Notes: generated from the letters alone by a model not told the origin. Shown: positions 16,247 to 25,247, counted from the stretch's first letter. The stretch: DNA of 64,000 bases from Halorubrum depositum (GCF_007671725.1 NZ_VCNM01000003.1:124001-188000); one strand, 5' to 3'. Numbers and translations are program-made.

Positions 16247-16585
16247 ATGAGCAATGAGAACGATGAACAGGGTCGGACGGCGGGGGTGACGTCCGGACCG
16301 CTGAAGCGGGCGCTTCGCGAACACGCCTATCCGGTGTCGGTCGGGGAGCTGGTCGAGCAGTACGGCGGCTTCGAGCTGGAGACCGGGAGCGGGGGCGAGC
16401 GGCTCGAAACGACGCTGGAGCGGTGCGAGCGGACGCGGTTCCACGAGCCGCGCGAGGTGCGCGACGCGATCCTCGACGCGCTGGGCGAAGAGCCGAGGGG
16501 CGGGGAGACGGCGGCCGGTGAGGGGGGGACAAAAGAGGGGAGCGAGAACGGTGGCGCGGACGACTGGAGCCGGCTGTCGACGTGA
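16247..16585 (+). CDS. DUF5789-like haloarchaeal protein
   Basis: A 112-aa protein. The conserved part (about 17-80) has GPLKRALREHAYPVSVGELVEQYG and LETTLERCERTRFHEPREVRDAIL, which I recall as the DUF5789 pattern of haloarchaeal small acidic proteins. The C-terminal 30 residues are low complexity. No function is known. The gene is divergent from arfB and convergent with the ABC transporter; ggggaattatt upstream is the likely TATA region. Confidence 0.7.
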   Translation: MSNENDEQGRTAGVTSGPLKRALREHAYPVSVGELVEQYGGFELETGSGGERLETTLERCERTRFHEPREVRDAILDALGEEPRGGETAAGEGGTKEGSENGGADDWSRLST

Positions 16586-16633
16586 GCGCTCCGAAGGGAG
16601 GAGCCGGGACGTGTCGGCTCCGGCCCCGTCCGC

Positions 16634-18577
16634 TCAGTCGTCGTCGGTCTCCGCGTCCTCGATCAGGCGCGCGGTGCGCTCCTGGGCGCGGTCGATGAAC
16701 TCCTGCGGGAGCTCGTCGATCTCGCCGGCCTGCACGCCCCAGAGGTGGGCGTACAGCCCCCCGTTGTCGAGCAGCTCGCCGTGGGTCCCGCGCTCGACGA
16801 TCTCGCCGCCCTCCAACACGAGGATGGTGTCGGCGTCCTTGATCGTGGAGAGCCGGTGCGCGATCGCGAACGTCGTCCGGTCGGCCGTGAGCCGGTCGAG
16901 CGAGCGCTGGATCAGCATCTCCGTCTCGGTGTCGACGTCGGAGGTCGCCTCGTCGAGGATGAGGATGTCGGGGTCCTTGAGGACCGCCCGCGCGATGGTG
17001 ACGCGCTGGCGCTGCCCGCCGGAGAGCTTCACGCCGCGCTCGCCGACCATCGTGTCGTAGCCGTCCGGGAGGTTCTCGATGAACTCGTGGGCCTCCGCGG
17101 CCCGCGCGGCCTCGCGGACCTCCTCGTCGGTCGCGTCGAACGTGCCGTACGTGATGTTCTCGCGGACGGTGCCGTAGAACAGGTACGACGACTGGCCGAC
17201 GTAGCCGATCGACCGGCGGAGCGATTTGAGCGTCACGTCGCGGACGTCCTGCCCGTCGATCCGGATGGCACCGTCGTCGACGTCGTACATCCGGAGCAGG
17301 AGCTTGAGCACCGTGGACTTGCCGGCGCCGGTCGGCCCCACCAGCGCGAGCGTCTCGCCGCCCTCGACCGCGAAGTCGACGTCGGAGACGATCGTCTCCT
17401 CGTCGTAGCCGAAGCTCACGTCGTCGTAGACGACGTCGCCCTCGCCGACGACCAGCTCCTCGGCGTCCGGGTCCTCGGCGAGCCGCGAGGGCTCGTCCAT
17501 CAGGCCGAAGATCCGCGCGGAGGAGGCGCGGGCGCGCTGGTACATGTTGATGATCTGCCCGAACTGCGCCATCGGCCAGATGAACCGCTGGGTGTAGAGG
17601 ATGAAGACGACGAACATCCCCTCGGAGAGCTCGCCGGAGAACGGGCCGGGCGGGCCCTGAAACACCCAGAGGCCGCCGACGACGAACGTGAGGACGAAAC
17701 CGATGCCGGCGAGCACGCGGAGCGCCGGGAAGAACTTGATCCGGGTCGTGATCGCGTCCCAGTTGGAGTCGAAGTAGTCCATCGAGACGTCGTCGACGCG
17801 GTCGGACTCGTACGGCTCGGTGTTCGACGACTTGATGACCTGAATGCCGCCGAGGTTGTTCTCCAGCCGGGAGTTCATCTTGCCGACCGTCGACCGCACC
17901 TCGGCGTACTTCGGCTGGATGATCTTGATGAACAGGTAGGTGAACCCGGCGATGATCGGGACCGGCAGCAGGGCGACCAAGGCGAGCTGCCAGTTGATCC
18001 AGAACAGCAGGACGCTGATCCCGACCACCATCACGGCCAGGCGGAACACGGAGTTCATCCCGTCGTTGAGGAACCGCTCCAGCCGGTTCACGTCGTTCGA
18101 GAGGATGGACATCATCTCCCCGGTCTGCTTGTCCGAGAAGAACTCCATGTTCAGCCGCTGCATCTTGTCGTAGGTGTCCGTCCGGACGTCGTGCTGGATG
18201 TTCTGCGCGAACGCGTTGAACCCCCAGTTCCGGAGCCAGTGGAACGCCGCGCCGAAGGTGAACGCGCCGACGAGGACGGCGATCGTGAACCAGAACTGAT
18301 CGGTCTGCGCGGTCGGGAGCCACGCGTCCGGCAGCAACACGAGCGGGATCTGCTCGTTGAACGGCGCCTCGCCGCGGAAGATCGCGTCGATGGCGATCCC
18401 GAGCATCAGCGGCGGGAGGAGGTCGAGGAGCCGCGCGAAGACGCTGGCGAGGATACCGACGGAGACCTGCGGGAGGTAGTCGCGACCGTACGCGAGGAAC
18501 AGGCGTTTCATCGGGTTCTCGATCTTGTCCCGTTGTTCCTCGAAGGGGTCGTCTTCCTCCCATTCGACGCTACTCAT
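16634..18577 (-). CDS. ABC exporter (fused permease-ATPase)
   Basis: A 647-aa half-transporter of the MsbA/LmrA type. The N-terminal exporter domain has about six membrane helices (about 35-330) and includes the typical MQRLNMEFFSDKQTGEMMSILSNDVNRLE coupling region. The ATPase domain carries Walker A GPTGAGKS (about 413-420), signature LSGGQRQR (about 517-524), Walker B ILILDEATSDVD and the H-loop AIAHRLSTI. It probably works as a homodimer since no second ABC gene is nearby. The cargo is unknown; lipids or drugs are usual for the family. The start at 18577 (MSSVEWEEDDPFEEQ) is compact and acidic. Confidence 0.92.
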   Translation of the reverse strand: MSSVEWEEDDPFEEQRDKIENPMKRLFLAYGRDYLPQVSVGILASVFARLLDLLPPLMLGIAIDAIFRGEAPFNEQIPLVLLPDAWLPTAQTDQFWFTIAVLVGAFTFGAAFHWLRNWGFNAFAQNIQHDVRTDTYDKMQRLNMEFFSDKQTGEMMSILSNDVNRLERFLNDGMNSVFRLAVMVVGISVLLFWINWQLALVALLPVPIIAGFTYLFIKIIQPKYAEVRSTVGKMNSRLENNLGGIQVIKSSNTEPYESDRVDDVSMDYFDSNWDAITTRIKFFPALRVLAGIGFVLTFVVGGLWVFQGPPGPFSGELSEGMFVVFILYTQRFIWPMAQFGQIINMYQRARASSARIFGLMDEPSRLAEDPDAEELVVGEGDVVYDDVSFGYDEETIVSDVDFAVEGGETLALVGPTGAGKSTVLKLLLRMYDVDDGAIRIDGQDVRDVTLKSLRRSIGYVGQSSYLFYGTVRENITYGTFDATDEEVREAARAAEAHEFIENLPDGYDTMVGERGVKLSGGQRQRVTIARAVLKDPDILILDEATSDVDTETEMLIQRSLDRLTADRTTFAIAHRLSTIKDADTILVLEGGEIVERGTHGELLDNGGLYAHLWGVQAGEIDELPQEFIDRAQERTARLIEDAETDDD

Positions 18578-18707
18578 TACCGTTTCATATCGTATCGCGC
18601 CGCAAATAGGTTTCCTTCGAACCGAAACATATCGGCGGAAATCTCCGGTATCGGGCGTCAACGACCGCGTTTCGCTCGTCCGGTACTCCCCCGAGCGCGG
18701 CGGTCCC

Positions 18708-19031
18708 TCACACCTCGCGACGCTCGACTGACGGGTCGACGCCGGCGGCGTCGAGGTCCTCGCGGATGCGCCGGCGGAGGGGGTCCGGAATCCGCTCGCG
18801 GGGAACGGGGACCGCCGTGGCGGCGCTCCCGTCGGATTCGGCGGACGGGTCCGGTTCGGTGGAAGCGTCCGACCCGTCGGCCGGCACCGTCCAGTAGAGG
18901 ACGCGCTCGGCGGCCGCGTAGAACTCCACCGCGACCCGGTCCCCGCCGCCCCCGTCGTAGTGGACGCGCGCGGCGTCGCCCTCGGCGCGCCACCCCTCTC
19001 GTTCGACCAGCGCGGCGATCGAGTCGTGCAT
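18708..19031 (-). CDS. Uncharacterised haloarchaeal protein
   Basis: A 107-aa protein with a conserved-looking N-terminal half (ALVEREGWRAEGDAARVHYDG, VAVEFYAAAERVLYWTVP) and C-terminal half (VPVPRERIPDPLRRRIREDLDAAGVDP), separated by a Ser/Asp-rich linker. I recall similar proteins in other haloarchaea but cannot name the family. No catalytic motif is visible. It is divergent from rnz (93 nt between starts) and 130 nt upstream of the ABC transporter in the same direction. Confidence 0.65.
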   Translation of the reverse strand: MHDSIAALVEREGWRAEGDAARVHYDGGGGDRVAVEFYAAAERVLYWTVPADGSDASTEPDPSAESDGSAATAVPVPRERIPDPLRRRIREDLDAAGVDPSVERREV

Positions 19032-19124
19032 GGGCGCGCTCGGGGCGGCGGACACATGTGCGTGTCGCCGCCGGGCCGCGTCGTCATCGATACCGGTTTA
19101 CAACCGCCGCACCGACGTGCGGGC

Positions 19125-20057
19125 ATGTCCCTTCGCGTCACGTTCCTCGGCACGGGCGGCGCCGTCCCGACCACCGAGCGCGCGCCGAGCGCGCTGTTCG
19201 TCAACCGCGAGGGCGACCGCCTGCTGTTCGACTGCGGAGAGGGGACCCAGCGCGGCATGATGCGGCACGGCACCGGGTTCGGCATCGACCACGTGTTCGT
19301 CTCGCACCTCCACGGCGATCACGTCCTCGGGATCCCGGGCTTAGTCCAGACGCTCGGGTTCAACGACCGATCGGCGCCGCTGACGGTCCACTGCCCGCCG
19401 GGGACGGCGGACGACCTCCACGAGTTGGTCCACGCGGTCGGCCACGACCCCGCGTTCCGGGTGCGAATCGAGGAGGTCGCGCCCGGCGAGGTCGCGCTCG
19501 ACGCCGACGGCTACGCGGTCCGCGCGTTCGAGACGGAGCACCGGACCGTCTCGCAGGGGTACGTCCTCGACGAGGACGACCGGCCCGGCCGGTTCGACCG
19601 CCCGAAGGCGGAGGAGCTCGGGGTCCCCGTCGGCCCGAAGTTCGGCCGGCTCCACGCCGGCGAGCCGGTCGAGGCCGAAGACGGGACGGTCGTCGAGCCG
19701 GAGCGGGTCGTCGGCCCGCCGCGGCCCGGCCGAACCCTCGTCTACACCGCCGACACGCGCCCGAGAGAGCGGACGGTCGAGGCCGCCGCCGGCGCCGACC
19801 TCCTCGTCCACGACGCGACCTTCGCCGACGACATGGCCGACCGCGCCCGCGACACGGCCCACTCGACCGGGCGCGAGGCCGGCGAGATCGCCGCGCGCGC
19901 CGGCGCGAAGCGGCTGGCGCTCGTCCACATCTCCTCGCGGTACGCCGCCGACGCCTCGCCGATCCGACGGGAGGCGCGGGAGGCGTTCGACGGCGACGTC
20001 ATCCTCCCCGACGACGGCGACCTGATCGACGTGCCGTTCCCCGACGCGGAGGAGTAG
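19125..20057 (+). CDS. rnz: Ribonuclease Z
   Basis: A 310-aa metallo-beta-lactamase endonuclease that cuts the 3' trailer of tRNA precursors. The zinc motif HLHGDH is at about residues 61-66, with further ligands at TEHRT (about 142-146), YTADTR and the C-terminal LVHISSRY. The flexible-arm region is short, as in the archaeal short form (about 300-310 aa). The start MSLRVTFLGTGGAVPT matches the family. The upstream sequence accggtttacaacc supplies a TATA-like box about 25-30 nt before the ATG. Confidence 0.95.
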   Translation: MSLRVTFLGTGGAVPTTERAPSALFVNREGDRLLFDCGEGTQRGMMRHGTGFGIDHVFVSHLHGDHVLGIPGLVQTLGFNDRSAPLTVHCPPGTADDLHELVHAVGHDPAFRVRIEEVAPGEVALDADGYAVRAFETEHRTVSQGYVLDEDDRPGRFDRPKAEELGVPVGPKFGRLHAGEPVEAEDGTVVEPERVVGPPRPGRTLVYTADTRPRERTVEAAAGADLLVHDATFADDMADRARDTAHSTGREAGEIAARAGAKRLALVHISSRYAADASPIRREAREAFDGDVILPDDGDLIDVPFPDAEE

Positions 20058-20130
20058 GTCGCGGTCGGGCTCGAAGCGAGCGCCCCGCCACCGGGAAACC
20101 TTGATGAGTCACGCCGCCGACCCCTCGCGT

Positions 20131-20550
20131 ATGTCCGACGACTGCATCTTCTGTTCGATCGCCGCCGGCGACATCCCGGCGCGGACCGTCCACGAGACCG
20201 ACGACGTGCTGGCGTTCCTCGACGCCAACCCGCTCGCGCGGGGGCACACCCTCGTGATACCGAAGTCGCACGCGCGGCACGTCGGCGACCTCGACGCCGA
20301 CCTCGCGAGCGAGCTGTTCGCGGTCGTGACCGAGCTCACCCCGCGGGTGCAGGCCGCGGTCGACGCCGACGGCGCAAACGTCGGGATCAACGACGGCGAG
20401 GCGGCCGGCCAGGAGGTCCCGCACGTCCACGTGCACGTCATCCCGCGGTTCGAGGGCGACGGCGGCGCGCCGCTCCACGCGGTCGGCGGGAAGCGGCCGG
20501 ACCTCTCCGACGACGAGTTGGACGCCGTCGCCGACGCGATCGCGGAGTGA
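20131..20550 (+). CDS. HIT family hydrolase
   Basis: A 139-aa histidine-triad nucleotide-binding protein. It starts with CIFCSIAAGDIPA (typical zinc-binding CxxC of Hint proteins) and has LVIPKSHARHVGDL and the catalytic HVHVHVIPR. Such enzymes hydrolyse AMP-lysine or related nucleoside phosphoramidates. The ATG at 20131 is chosen over in-frame starts at 20101/20104, because it begins the conserved MSDDCIFC and lies about 25-30 nt downstream of a TATA-like aaaccttgatg. It lies 73 nt after rnz in the same direction. Confidence 0.9.
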   Translation: MSDDCIFCSIAAGDIPARTVHETDDVLAFLDANPLARGHTLVIPKSHARHVGDLDADLASELFAVVTELTPRVQAAVDADGANVGINDGEAAGQEVPHVHVHVIPRFEGDGGAPLHAVGGKRPDLSDDELDAVADAIAE

Positions 20551-20646
20551 GCGGCCGGGGTCGGCGACGCTCCCCTCGGGCGAGGGAACCGCGCCGGCGA
20601 CCCGCGTGCAACAGAGTTAACAGCGAAACCCCGAGTAGCCGAGCGC

Positions 20647-21432
20647 ATGCAGGCGACGACGCTCGCACTCGTCGGGGCGACCGGCGGCGCGGGGACGACG
20701 CGAACCGCCGTCGAGCTGGCCGCGCTGGGCGCCCGCGACGGCCGCGACGTGGCCGTGATCGACGCCGCGTTCACGACGCAGGGGCTCTCCGAGCACGTCG
20801 CGGGACGGATCGGCACCGACCTCACGGCGCTGCTCACCGACGAGACCGACGCGTCGCTGTCGGCGGCGGCGTACCCGCCCGACGACGAGCCGAGCGAGCG
20901 TGGCGGCGACCTCGACCTCCCGGGACGCGCGGATCTGATCCCCGCCCGCGCGCCGTTCGAGCGCGTCGCCCGCGCGAAGACGGCCGAGGCCGCGCGGAAG
21001 CTGGAGGGACGGATCGGCGAGGCGGCGACCGCCTACGACGCCGTCGTCGTCGACGCCGCCCCCGTCGGGTCGAACGAGGCGGTCGCGGCGGTGACGGCCG
21101 CCGACCGCGTCGAGGCGGTGACGCCCGCGACGGCGCACGGCCGCGACGCGCTCCAGCGGCTCCGCGGCCGGGTCGCAGACGTCGGCGGGAGCGTCGACGG
21201 AACGATAGCGGTGGCCCGCGCCGGCGACTCCGACGCCGAGCGCGACGAGGACGAGACGGCCGCCGACACCCGGCTCCCCGCCGTCGATCCCGCGGTCGGA
21301 AGCGCTCCCGCGGCGGCGACGGGGACCGGCGCGTACGTCGAGGCGCTGGCGGAGACGTACGAGCGCGCGTTCGACGCGTCGCTCGGGATCGAGTTCGAGG
21401 AGCCGGGGTTGGTCGATCGGATTCGGTCCTGA
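20647..21432 (+). CDS. MinD/ParA-like protein lacking P-loop lysines
   Basis: A 261-aa protein with the overall layout of a MinD/ParA-type SIMIBI ATPase: an N-terminal loop LVGATGGAGTTRTAVEL (about 8-24), a switch-like AVIDAAF, and VVVDAAPVGSNEAV as a Walker B-like region. The deviant Walker A of ParA/MinD is KGGxxKT; here both lysine positions are threonine (TGGAGTT). ATP hydrolysis is therefore doubtful unless another residue substitutes. It is followed by a convergent 174-aa uncharacterised gene and then tfb. I recall haloarchaeal relatives with the same GATGGAGTT loop, so this is probably a family trait and not a sequencing error. Confidence 0.7.
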   Translation: MQATTLALVGATGGAGTTRTAVELAALGARDGRDVAVIDAAFTTQGLSEHVAGRIGTDLTALLTDETDASLSAAAYPPDDEPSERGGDLDLPGRADLIPARAPFERVARAKTAEAARKLEGRIGEAATAYDAVVVDAAPVGSNEAVAAVTAADRVEAVTPATAHGRDALQRLRGRVADVGGSVDGTIAVARAGDSDAERDEDETAADTRLPAVDPAVGSAPAAATGTGAYVEALAETYERAFDASLGIEFEEPGLVDRIRS

Positions 21433-21473
21433 GTCGGCAGAGCGGACGAGAAGGGAGCCGCCGGGTCGCGGGC

Positions 21474-21998
21474 TCAGCGCAGGCCGTCGGGCGACCCGAG
21501 CGCGCCGCCGGGGGCATCGCCGTCGCCGCGGAGGCCGTCGCCGAGCGGCGCGGAGCCCGCGACGTGCGCGTCGACGGCCTCGGCGACCGCGGGGACCGGG
21601 TCGTGTGTCTCGACGTACGTCGCCAGCGCGAAGTCGGCCCCGTCGCCGCCGGCGAGCGCGACCGCCTCGCTGCGCGCGATCCGACCGTCGAGCCAGTCGC
21701 GGACGACGCTCCGCCGGCTCGGCGCGAGCGGGCAGACGCCCTCCACGCCGCAGCGGTGCAGCGCCTTCGCGCCCGTCATCGGCGTCACGCCGGCCTCGCG
21801 GGCGGCGTCGCCGACGCTCCGCCCGCCCGTGTACGCGTCGACCAGCGTCGCGGTCGCGGCAGGGGTACACGGGAGGTCGTCCGCGTGCGCCGCGAGCCGG
21901 TCGACGAGCGGCGTCTCCGTGTCGTCGGCGACGGCGACCCCGCGCTCGCGCTGGCTCGCGGTCACCTCCAACCCGTCCGCGATCTCCGACAGCGTCAT
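21474..21998 (-). CDS. Uncharacterised protein, HTH-like N-terminus
   Basis: A 174-aa protein starting MTLSEIADGLEVTASQRERGVAVADD. The segment VDAYTGGRSVGDAAREAGVTPMTGAKALHRCG (about 53-84) resembles a helix-turn-helix of the resolvase/sigma-like type, so DNA binding is plausible. The C-terminus is Gly/Asp-rich. The gene is divergent from tfb, with a strong palindrome between them, and convergent with the MinD-like gene. A TATA-like ttttaat lies on its strand about 26 nt upstream (22022-22029). Function is unknown. Confidence 0.65.
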   Translation of the reverse strand: MTLSEIADGLEVTASQRERGVAVADDTETPLVDRLAAHADDLPCTPAATATLVDAYTGGRSVGDAAREAGVTPMTGAKALHRCGVEGVCPLAPSRRSVVRDWLDGRIARSEAVALAGGDGADFALATYVETHDPVPAVAEAVDAHVAGSAPLGDGLRGDGDAPGGALGSPDGLR

Positions 21999-22062
21999 GC
22001 GAACGGGTGGCCCCTTCGTGGCATTAAAACCACCGTACTGCGGCGCGACGAGCGCCGATATC

Positions 22063-22083
22063 ACCGACCGGTTACCGGTCGGT
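22063..22083. promoter_or_regulatory. Palindromic operator-like site upstream of tfb
   Basis: Perfect 9-nt arms accgaccgg and ccggtcggt flank a 3-nt centre, a 21-bp palindrome in the divergent gap between tfb and the HTH-like gene. A second inverted repeat, cggcgc/gcgccg with a 5-nt loop, lies at 22041-22057. The site is about 45-65 nt upstream of the tfb TATA-like box (tttaagtaag, 22127-22136). It would suit a dimeric regulator acting on both genes. Confidence 0.5.
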
Positions 22084-22161
22084 TCGAGCGCGCCGATCCG
22101 GCCGATCGACCCCGAATTCTCCCGGGTTTAAGTAAGGCATCGGGCCCGAGTTCGACGTGTG

Positions 22162-23136
22162 ATGAGTCAGGCACGCTCGACCCGCGCCCGTTCGCACCGC
22201 ACCGAGATGACCGATCGCTCCGCGGAGACGACCGACGCGGAGGGAACGACGGGGACCGCGACCGCCGAGGAGACCGCGACCGCCGTCGACGAGTGCCCCG
22301 AGTGCGGCGGCCGGACCCGCGTCGACGCCGCCGAGCGCGTCTGCGTCGACTGCGGGCTCGTCGTCGAGGCCGACCGGATCGACCACGGGCCGGAGTGGCG
22401 GTCGTTCGACGACGACGACACGAACCCCAAGCGCACCGGCGCGCCCCTGACGCGCTCCCGGCACGACCGCGGGCTCTCGACGGAGATCGGGCGGTCGACC
22501 CGCGTGAAGGGGCGCAAGCGCCGGCGGCTCGCTCGGATGCGGACCCAGCACAACCGCGCGCAGATCTCGACCAAGCGGGACCGCAACAAGGTGTACGCGT
22601 ACACCGAGATCCGGCGGCTGACCGGCGTCTTGGAGCTCCCCGACAGCGTCCGGGACACGGCCTGCGCGCTGTTCGACTCCGCGCAAGAGGAGAGCCTGCT
22701 GCGCGGCCGGTCGCTGGAGGGCTTTTCGGCCGCCTGCGTCTACGTCGCCTGTCGCACCGCGGACGTCGCCCGAACCGTCGGCGAGGTCTGCGCGGAGGCG
22801 AAGGCGACGGAAGACGAGCACCAAGCGGCCTTCGACGCGATGAACCGCGAACTCGGACTCCCGATCGGGCCGACCGGTCCCGCGGAGTACCTCCCGCGGT
22901 TCGCGAGCGACCTCGGCTGCGCGGCCGACGTGGAACGCCGCGCCGGCGAGCTCGCCGAGCGCGCCGTGGAGGAAGGGATCGCGAACGGCCGCAACCCGGT
23001 CGGCGTCGCCGCCGCCTGCCTGTACACGGCGGCCCGCCAGCTGGACGCCGACTGCACGCAGCGGGAGGCGGCCGACGTCGCGGACGTGACGCCCGTGACG
23101 GTCCGCCGAACCTACGTCGATCTGACCGAGGAGTGA
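22162..23136 (+). CDS. tfb: Transcription initiation factor IIB (TFB)
   Basis: A 324-aa archaeal TFIIB homolog that bridges TBP-DNA and RNA polymerase. The zinc ribbon is at about 45-68 (CPECGG...CVDCGLV), followed by the B-reader/linker (GPEWRSFDDDD, RSTRVKGRKRRRLARM). Two cyclin folds follow, each with its LRGRSLEGFSAACVYVACR or GRNPVGVAAACLYTAAR helix. The last helix-turn-helix (VADVTPVTVRRTYVDLTEE) contacts BRE. Haloarchaea carry several TFBs, so this one may serve a subset of promoters. The leading 40 residues are a poorly conserved extension; ATG 22162 is chosen, ATG 22207 being an alternative. Confidence 0.93.
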   Translation: MSQARSTRARSHRTEMTDRSAETTDAEGTTGTATAEETATAVDECPECGGRTRVDAAERVCVDCGLVVEADRIDHGPEWRSFDDDDTNPKRTGAPLTRSRHDRGLSTEIGRSTRVKGRKRRRLARMRTQHNRAQISTKRDRNKVYAYTEIRRLTGVLELPDSVRDTACALFDSAQEESLLRGRSLEGFSAACVYVACRTADVARTVGEVCAEAKATEDEHQAAFDAMNRELGLPIGPTGPAEYLPRFASDLGCAADVERRAGELAERAVEEGIANGRNPVGVAAACLYTAARQLDADCTQREAADVADVTPVTVRRTYVDLTEE

Positions 23137-23234
23137 ACCGCTCGGGAGCCCTCCCGAGCGCTCGGTACCGATCGCGTGACGTGGGGACGGATCGCACGGA
23201 AACCGTTAAGCCCGGCTGTCGCCTACGAACGTGT

Positions 23235-24866
23235 ATGAGCGCTGACCGGTCCGCGTTACGGCGGGCCATCGAGCGCGGCGAGCGCGACGGCGGCGCGATC
23301 GAGTTCAAGGAGCGACTGACCCGCGAGGTCCACCTCGCGGAGGGGCGGATGGAGTCGCTCGTGGCCCAGCTCCGCCACCGGGTGCTCTCCGGCGACGGCG
23401 AGGCGACGTACGTCCTCGGCGTCACCGACGACGGCGGGCTTGCCGGGATCGCGCCGGAGGCCTTCTCCGAGACGATGGACGTCCTCTCGCTGCTGGCCGA
23501 CGAGGCCGACGCCCACATCGCCGACGCCGAGACGTGGAGCGCCGGCACCGACGGGAACGGAGCGGACGCCGGGCTCGTCGGGCTCGCCACCCTCCGCGAC
23601 GGCGGGATGTTCGAGACGGACGACGACCACCTCGTGGTCGGCACGGCCGGCCACGTCGACCACGGGAAGTCGACGCTCGTCGGCACCCTCGTCACGGGGC
23701 GGGCGGACGACGGGCAGGGCGGCACGCGCGGCTTCCTCGACGTCCAGCCCCACGAGGTCGAGCGGGGGCTCTCCGCCGACCTCTCGTACGCGGTCTACGG
23801 CTTCGAGGACGGCGGCGACGAGCCGGTCCGGATGGACAACCCGCACCGCAAGTCCGACCGCGCGCGGATCGTCGAAGAGGCCGACCGGCTGGTCTCGTTC
23901 GTCGACACGGTCGGCCACGAGCCGTGGCTCCGGACGACGATCCGGGGGCTCGTCGGCCAGAAGCTCGACTACGGACTCTTAGTCGTCGCCGCCGACGACG
24001 GGCCGACGAAGACGACCCGCGAGCACCTCGGCATCCTGCTGGCGACCGAGCTGCCGACGATCGTCGCGATCACGAAGGCGGACGCCGTGAGCGACGAGCG
24101 GCTCGCCGAGGTCGAGCGCGAGGTCGAGTCGATGCTCCGCGACGCCGGGCAGACCCCGCTGCTCGTCGACCGCCACGGGATCGAGACGGCGGTCGCGGAG
24201 GTCGGCGACGGCGTCGTCCCCCTCCTCCGCACCAGCGCGGTGACGAAGGAGGGGGTCGAGACGCTCGACCGACTGTTCGAGACGCTCCCGAAGCGCGCGA
24301 CCCCGGAGCGCGCGGAGTTCCGGATGTACGTCGACCGGAGCTACAAGGTGACCGGCGTCGGCGCCGTCGCGTCCGGCACGGTCAACTCCGGCACCGTGGA
24401 GGCCGGCGACGAGCTCCTGCTCGGCCCGATGGCCGACGGCTCCTTCCGCGAGGTGGAGGCGCGCTCGATCGAGATGCACTACCACCGCGTCGACAAGGCG
24501 ACCGCCGGCCGGATCGTCGGCATCGCGCTGAAGGGCGTCGACGAGGAGGAGATCGAGCGCGGGATGGCCCTCGTGCCGCGCGGGAGCGACCCCGACCCGA
24601 TCCGCGAGTTCGAGGCCGAGGTGATGGTGCTGAACCACCCGACCAGAATTCAGGAGGGATACGAGCCGGTCGTCCACGTGGAGACGGTCTCCGAGGCGGC
24701 CGTCTTCGCGCCCGAGGGCGGCCGGCTCCTTCCCGGCGACACCGGGCGGACGCGGGTCCGGTTCAAGTTCCGGCCGTACCTCGTCGAGGAGGGCCAGCGG
24801 TTCGTCTTCCGGGAGGGATCGAGCAAGGGCGTGGGGACGATCCGGGACGTGGATCCGGCGGAGTGA
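23235..24866 (+). CDS. GTPBP1-like translational GTPase
   Basis: A 543-aa EF-Tu-family GTPase of the archaeal GTPBP1 type. An N-terminal domain of about 125 residues precedes the G domain, which has G1 GHVDHGKS (about 138-145), G3 DTVGHE (about 223-228) and G4 ITKAD (about 278-282). Domains 2 and 3 follow (YKVTGVGAVASGTVNSGTVEAGDELLLGP; TRVRFKFRPYLVEEGQRFVFREG). Eukaryotic GTPBP1 acts in aminoacyl-tRNA delivery and ribosome rescue; the archaeal role is not settled. It lies 98 nt after tfb, in the same direction but with its own TATA-like gttaagccc. Confidence 0.87.
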   Translation: MSADRSALRRAIERGERDGGAIEFKERLTREVHLAEGRMESLVAQLRHRVLSGDGEATYVLGVTDDGGLAGIAPEAFSETMDVLSLLADEADAHIADAETWSAGTDGNGADAGLVGLATLRDGGMFETDDDHLVVGTAGHVDHGKSTLVGTLVTGRADDGQGGTRGFLDVQPHEVERGLSADLSYAVYGFEDGGDEPVRMDNPHRKSDRARIVEEADRLVSFVDTVGHEPWLRTTIRGLVGQKLDYGLLVVAADDGPTKTTREHLGILLATELPTIVAITKADAVSDERLAEVEREVESMLRDAGQTPLLVDRHGIETAVAEVGDGVVPLLRTSAVTKEGVETLDRLFETLPKRATPERAEFRMYVDRSYKVTGVGAVASGTVNSGTVEAGDELLLGPMADGSFREVEARSIEMHYHRVDKATAGRIVGIALKGVDEEEIERGMALVPRGSDPDPIREFEAEVMVLNHPTRIQEGYEPVVHVETVSEAAVFAPEGGRLLPGDTGRTRVRFKFRPYLVEEGQRFVFREGSSKGVGTIRDVDPAE

Positions 24867-24902
24867 GGCGACGGGAGCGGGTGGGTCGGGGAGCGACGCG
24901 GT

Positions 24903-25247
24903 TCAGTCCCCCTCGACCGAGACGAGTTCCATCAGCGGGTAGCCGTCGCGCATCTCCATCCGGGTGCGGACCGTCACGCCCTCGCGTTCGATCCGCATCT
25001 CGACGTCCATCAGCGAGCCGGTGAGCTCCGTGTAGCCGTTCTCGTGGTCGATCGCGTCGGCGACGCGGTCGTCGTGGATGGCGACGGTCACCGACTCGCA
25101 GAACGGCTGGTTCTCGATCGACTCCGCCATCGCGGCCTCCAGGCTCCGCGCGCTCGACGGGCTGACGGGCGTCCCGGCGAACTGGTGGTATAAGGAGCCG
25201 AACTTGATCCCGGCCTCGAAACACGCCTGCTGGGCGTCGGTTGCCAT
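24903..25247 (-). CDS. mptD: Archaeal dihydroneopterin aldolase (MptD)
   Basis: A 114-aa protein of the archaeal MptD/DUF372 family. The family pattern ACFEAGIKFGSLYHQFAGTPV at the N-terminus and GYTELTGSLMDVEMRIEREGV near residue 70-90 is clear. MptD cleaves 7,8-dihydroneopterin to 6-hydroxymethyl-dihydropterin plus glycolaldehyde, supplying the pterin (folate or methanopterin) pathway. The length matches archaeal MptD and is unrelated in sequence to bacterial FolB. It is divergent from the SAH/MTA deaminase gene, consistent with a one-carbon/methylation neighbourhood. Confidence 0.85.
   Translation of the reverse strand: MATDAQQACFEAGIKFGSLYHQFAGTPVSPSSARSLEAAMAESIENQPFCESVTVAIHDDRVADAIDHENGYTELTGSLMDVEMRIEREGVTVRTRMEMRDGYPLMELVSVEGD

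Noticed and set aside
16745-20104. 1119-aa open frame across the ABC transporter, its promoter and rnz
   Set aside because: It crosses three real genes on both strands and has no domain; a GC-rich shadow.
20547-23234. Long 5' extension of the GTPBP1-like gene (1439-aa frame)
   Set aside because: The extension overlaps the MinD-like, HTH-like and tfb genes with Arg-rich translation; the real start is 23235.
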